Shown one piece after another: positions 6,001-8,129 of a stretch of DNA of 8,129 nt. Position numbers and translations under genes: made by a program. This stretch comes from Bacteroidota bacterium (lineage in GTDB: Bacteria > Bacteroidota > Bacteroidia > Flavobacteriales > Flavobacteriaceae): the NCBI GenBank assembly GCA_009936675.1, contig JAACDY010000069.1:1-8129 (forward strand). The letters run 5' to 3'. Numbering within the stretch: the stretch's first letter is position 1; each line of letters begins with the position of its first letter. Below the pieces are notes generated by a model. It ran no database searches, was not told where the DNA came from, and was given only the letters and a program-made list of their open reading frames with translations.

Positions 6001-8129
6001 TTAATTTTTATTGATAAAATTTATCCCTGCATCAGAGGGTTCCGAAACCAGAGGTTCATTATTTGTGGCTTGATTGAATTGGCTTCCCTTGATTATTTTG
6101 GTAATCAGCTCCCTAAAAGTTTCAAAATCAACTTGATAAGACAGTCCAACACCCTGAGTATACCCCAGTTCATCACCAATGTATCTGAACTCATTTTCCT
6201 TGTTGAAAACCTTAGCCTTTAAACTACCCTCTTCGTTCAATATAAAATCTATTTGCAAATCACCCACGATAAGGGTTTCTTCAATTCCACCTACAGGAAC
6301 ACCAATTTTTCCGTTAAGTAAAATTTTGTCCGTAATCTGAGTGGAAAGTGTCAATCCCAGACGATCTTCAGAATTAATGTCCGTAACTTGGCTCTTATCC
6401 CCTTGCAAATAATTGAGTCCCACTTGAAGTTTCCCTTTATCGTCACCCATAAGATTGCTGAAAAGATCAGATGCTTTTTCGTATAAGTTATTGGTGATCC
6501 CTTGTACACTAACAGACACCTCATTAATAAATATTCCTTGCGACAATAAGGATATGGCTTGAAGCTGACTAATTTGGGGGTCTGCCAAGCGATAATTTAT
6601 TTCGGAAGTAACTACCGCACTGGTGTTGGGAAATTCAATTTCAAAAATGGGGTCATCGGGTTTGAGCAAGTTCCCCTGAAGTCTGATCAAAACTTCAGTT
6701 GGGATTTTCCTGTTAAAATTGGGATTATCCAATAATATGGCCGGATTGGCACCCCCTGGAACATCGTACACGGCTTCTAAATCCATTTGAGCACCTAGAG
6801 GATCACCCTCCCATACAATTGTACCTCCTTGCTTAACATTAAATTTTTTGTCAATAATACTTAAGTTTTTAAAATTGTAAATCCCGTCATAAGTGATAAA
6901 ATCTCCCCACATATTGAATTTACCATTAGTGTCAATTTCCATTAAAATATTGCCTGCCCCCCGACCACTCAAAAAACTGCCGGATTCTTTATCGATTACA
7001 ACCTTGATTTCTGCATTATTATTTACATCCAATTCAAAATTCATTTCCAAACCGGTAAAGCTTAGGAATTCAGCATCATTTTGTTGTTGGGTTTTATTGA
7101 TCTTTTTCTTATCAATAAATTTTACAAAAGAGGTGTCTGCCAATCCATAATCATCCGCCCAAGGAATTTTGATACTCGTTCCCTCCTCAGTAGCTCCCAC
7201 CACATCAATAGTTAAATTCTTGGAAGGGCCATAGAGGTGAACTTTCCCTGCCAATAATCCGTCTCCAAAAAAGACTTCATCCTCATCCTCTGTTATATTG
7301 AGCATAAGAATTCTGTCTGAGGCTATATTGAGATCAAAATCCCAATCTGAAAAATTCAAATGATTGATTTCTCCCACAAGTTCTGCCTGTGTTCCAAATC
7401 GAGTGTCTGTTAATGTGGTCTTATTGAAGTTAAAACTTTGATCCACCAAAGTAATTCTTGTACCATTGGAAAAGCGATAATCGGTATTGATATAGGGCAC
7501 ACCGAGTCCACCTTCGTTAAGGATCAATTGTCCATCGTGTTTGGGCGCATCAATGGCACCCCATAGATTCACATTACCCGTTACTTTGCCTCTTATATCA
7601 TCTATATTCCCACCACCAATAAGCGTTAGAAAAGAAAGATCGAAATCGTTAAAACTAAAATCAAGATCAAGACGGGGAGACTGATCAAATCTCAAAATAT
7701 TCCCCTTAGCCGACAGCGTACTTTTTCCTTGCTCGGATAATAGTAAATTGACTTCATAGGAATTCAACTGAGTATTACCTGAAGTAAAAAAACGCAATGA
7801 ACCCATATCCACGTCATTCATCACAAAATCATCTACAAATCCATCAAACTTTAGGGTGTTATCGGTTGGAGAACGCTTGATGTTGAGATTCAAATTCATG
7901 GCGCCCTCAAAATCAAAGTCTTTACTCGGTATTCCAAGATTCTCAAGGGAAACCTTGTCGATGCGCAATGAAAGTCCAAAATTTTCAGACGACTGATAAT
8001 TTCCACTAATTTCAATCCGCTCATTAGCGGATTGTACCTCAAAAAAATTGAGATCAATTCTTTTGTCAACAAGGTCATATGAAATCAAGTGCTTTTGATC
8101 ATCTAATGGATTAACGGTCCAAACATTAC
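6001..8129 (-). CDS. tamB: TamB-like translocation/assembly module protein (DUF490), 5' truncated by the window
   Basis: TamB proteins are inner-membrane-anchored, periplasm-spanning beta structures that work with a BamA-like outer-membrane partner (TamA or TamL). They are implicated in outer-membrane protein assembly and in phospholipid transport to the outer membrane. The frame is open on the minus strand from the window edge to the TAA at 6001-6003, giving 708 visible residues; the N-terminal anchor and probably about half the protein lie beyond 8129. An in-frame TTG at 8086-8088 is not a start, since coding continues upstream of it. The visible part is long amphipathic beta sequence with Asn/Asp-rich turns. 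A TamB C-terminal domain includes GGTIVWEGDPLGAQMDLEA from about residue 433 and GKIGVPVGG at 606-614, followed by a final strand GLSYQVDF and a short polar tail. There is no cysteine. It is co-directional with pfkA, 66 bp away. Identification rests on recognised motifs and architecture. Confidence 0.85.
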   Translation of the reverse strand, partial: NVWTVNPLDDQKHLISYDLVDKRIDLNFFEVQSANERIEISGNYQSSENFGLSLRIDKVSLENLGIPSKDFDFEGAMNLNLNIKRSPTDNTLKFDGFVDDFVMNDVDMGSLRFFTSGNTQLNSYEVNLLLSEQGKSTLSAKGNILRFDQSPRLDLDFSFNDFDLSFLTLIGGGNIDDIRGKVTGNVNLWGAIDAPKHDGQLILNEGGLGVPYINTDYRFSNGTRITLVDQSFNFNKTTLTDTRFGTQAELVGEINHLNFSDWDFDLNIASDRILMLNITEDEDEVFFGDGLLAGKVHLYGPSKNLTIDVVGATEEGTSIKIPWADDYGLADTSFVKFIDKKKINKTQQQNDAEFLSFTGLEMNFELDVNNNAEIKVVIDKESGSFLSGRGAGNILMEIDTNGKFNMWGDFITYDGIYNFKNLSIIDKKFNVKQGGTIVWEGDPLGAQMDLEAVYDVPGGANPAILLDNPNFNRKIPTEVLIRLQGNLLKPDDPIFEIEFPNTSAVVTSEINYRLADPQISQLQAISLLSQGIFINEVSVSVQGITNNLYEKASDLFSNLMGDDKGKLQVGLNYLQGDKSQVTDINSEDRLGLTLSTQITDKILLNGKIGVPVGGIEETLIVGDLQIDFILNEEGSLKAKVFNKENEFRYIGDELGYTQGVGLSYQVDFETFRELITKIIKGSQFNQATNNEPLVSEPSDAGINFINKN

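Overview
This window is a compact chromosomal segment from a member of the Bacteroidota, most likely a marine-type Flavobacteriia (Flavobacteriaceae). The protein sequences have that group's flavour: its LptD signature, its short BadF/NagK-type kinase, and a typical flavobacterial PfkA. Starts lack clear Shine-Dalgarno sites and sit in A/T-rich leaders. One candidate promoter fits the TTG-N21-TAnnTTTG form of the phylum. I see no tRNA, rRNA, CRISPR, insertion sequence, phage or transposon signal. No intergenic gap exceeds 66 bp, so almost everything is coding.

Layout, left to right. Positions 1-2657 (+) hold the 3' 884 codons of an LptD-like LPS-assembly outer-membrane protein whose start lies outside the window. 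Four bases later ridA (2662-3042, +) encodes an enamine/imine deaminase. A 9-bp convergent junction follows. On the minus strand, reading right to left, come the C-terminal 708 residues of a TamB-like envelope protein (8129-6001, start outside the window), pfkA (5934-4948), gapA (4918-3920) and a BadF/BadG/NagK-family sugar kinase (3909-3052). The last three are separated by 29 and 10 bp and look like one operon.

Two outer-membrane biogenesis factors, LptD for LPS insertion and TamB for lipid/protein transport, therefore flank a cytoplasmic core. PfkA commits fructose-6-phosphate to glycolysis, GapA performs the NAD-linked oxidation, and the kinase probably phosphorylates an amino sugar that could come from cell-wall recycling. 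RidA removes reactive enamines made by PLP enzymes. From memory, this is a familiar arrangement in flavobacterial genomes, not a horizontally acquired island.

I found no convincing undescribed system. The points most worth a second look are the internal duplication in the LptD N-terminal linker, the long polyacidic insert in its barrel, the complete absence of cysteine in both envelope proteins, the unproven substrate of the NagK-like kinase, the likely correction of the pfkA start, and short direct repeats at the pfkA-gapA junction.
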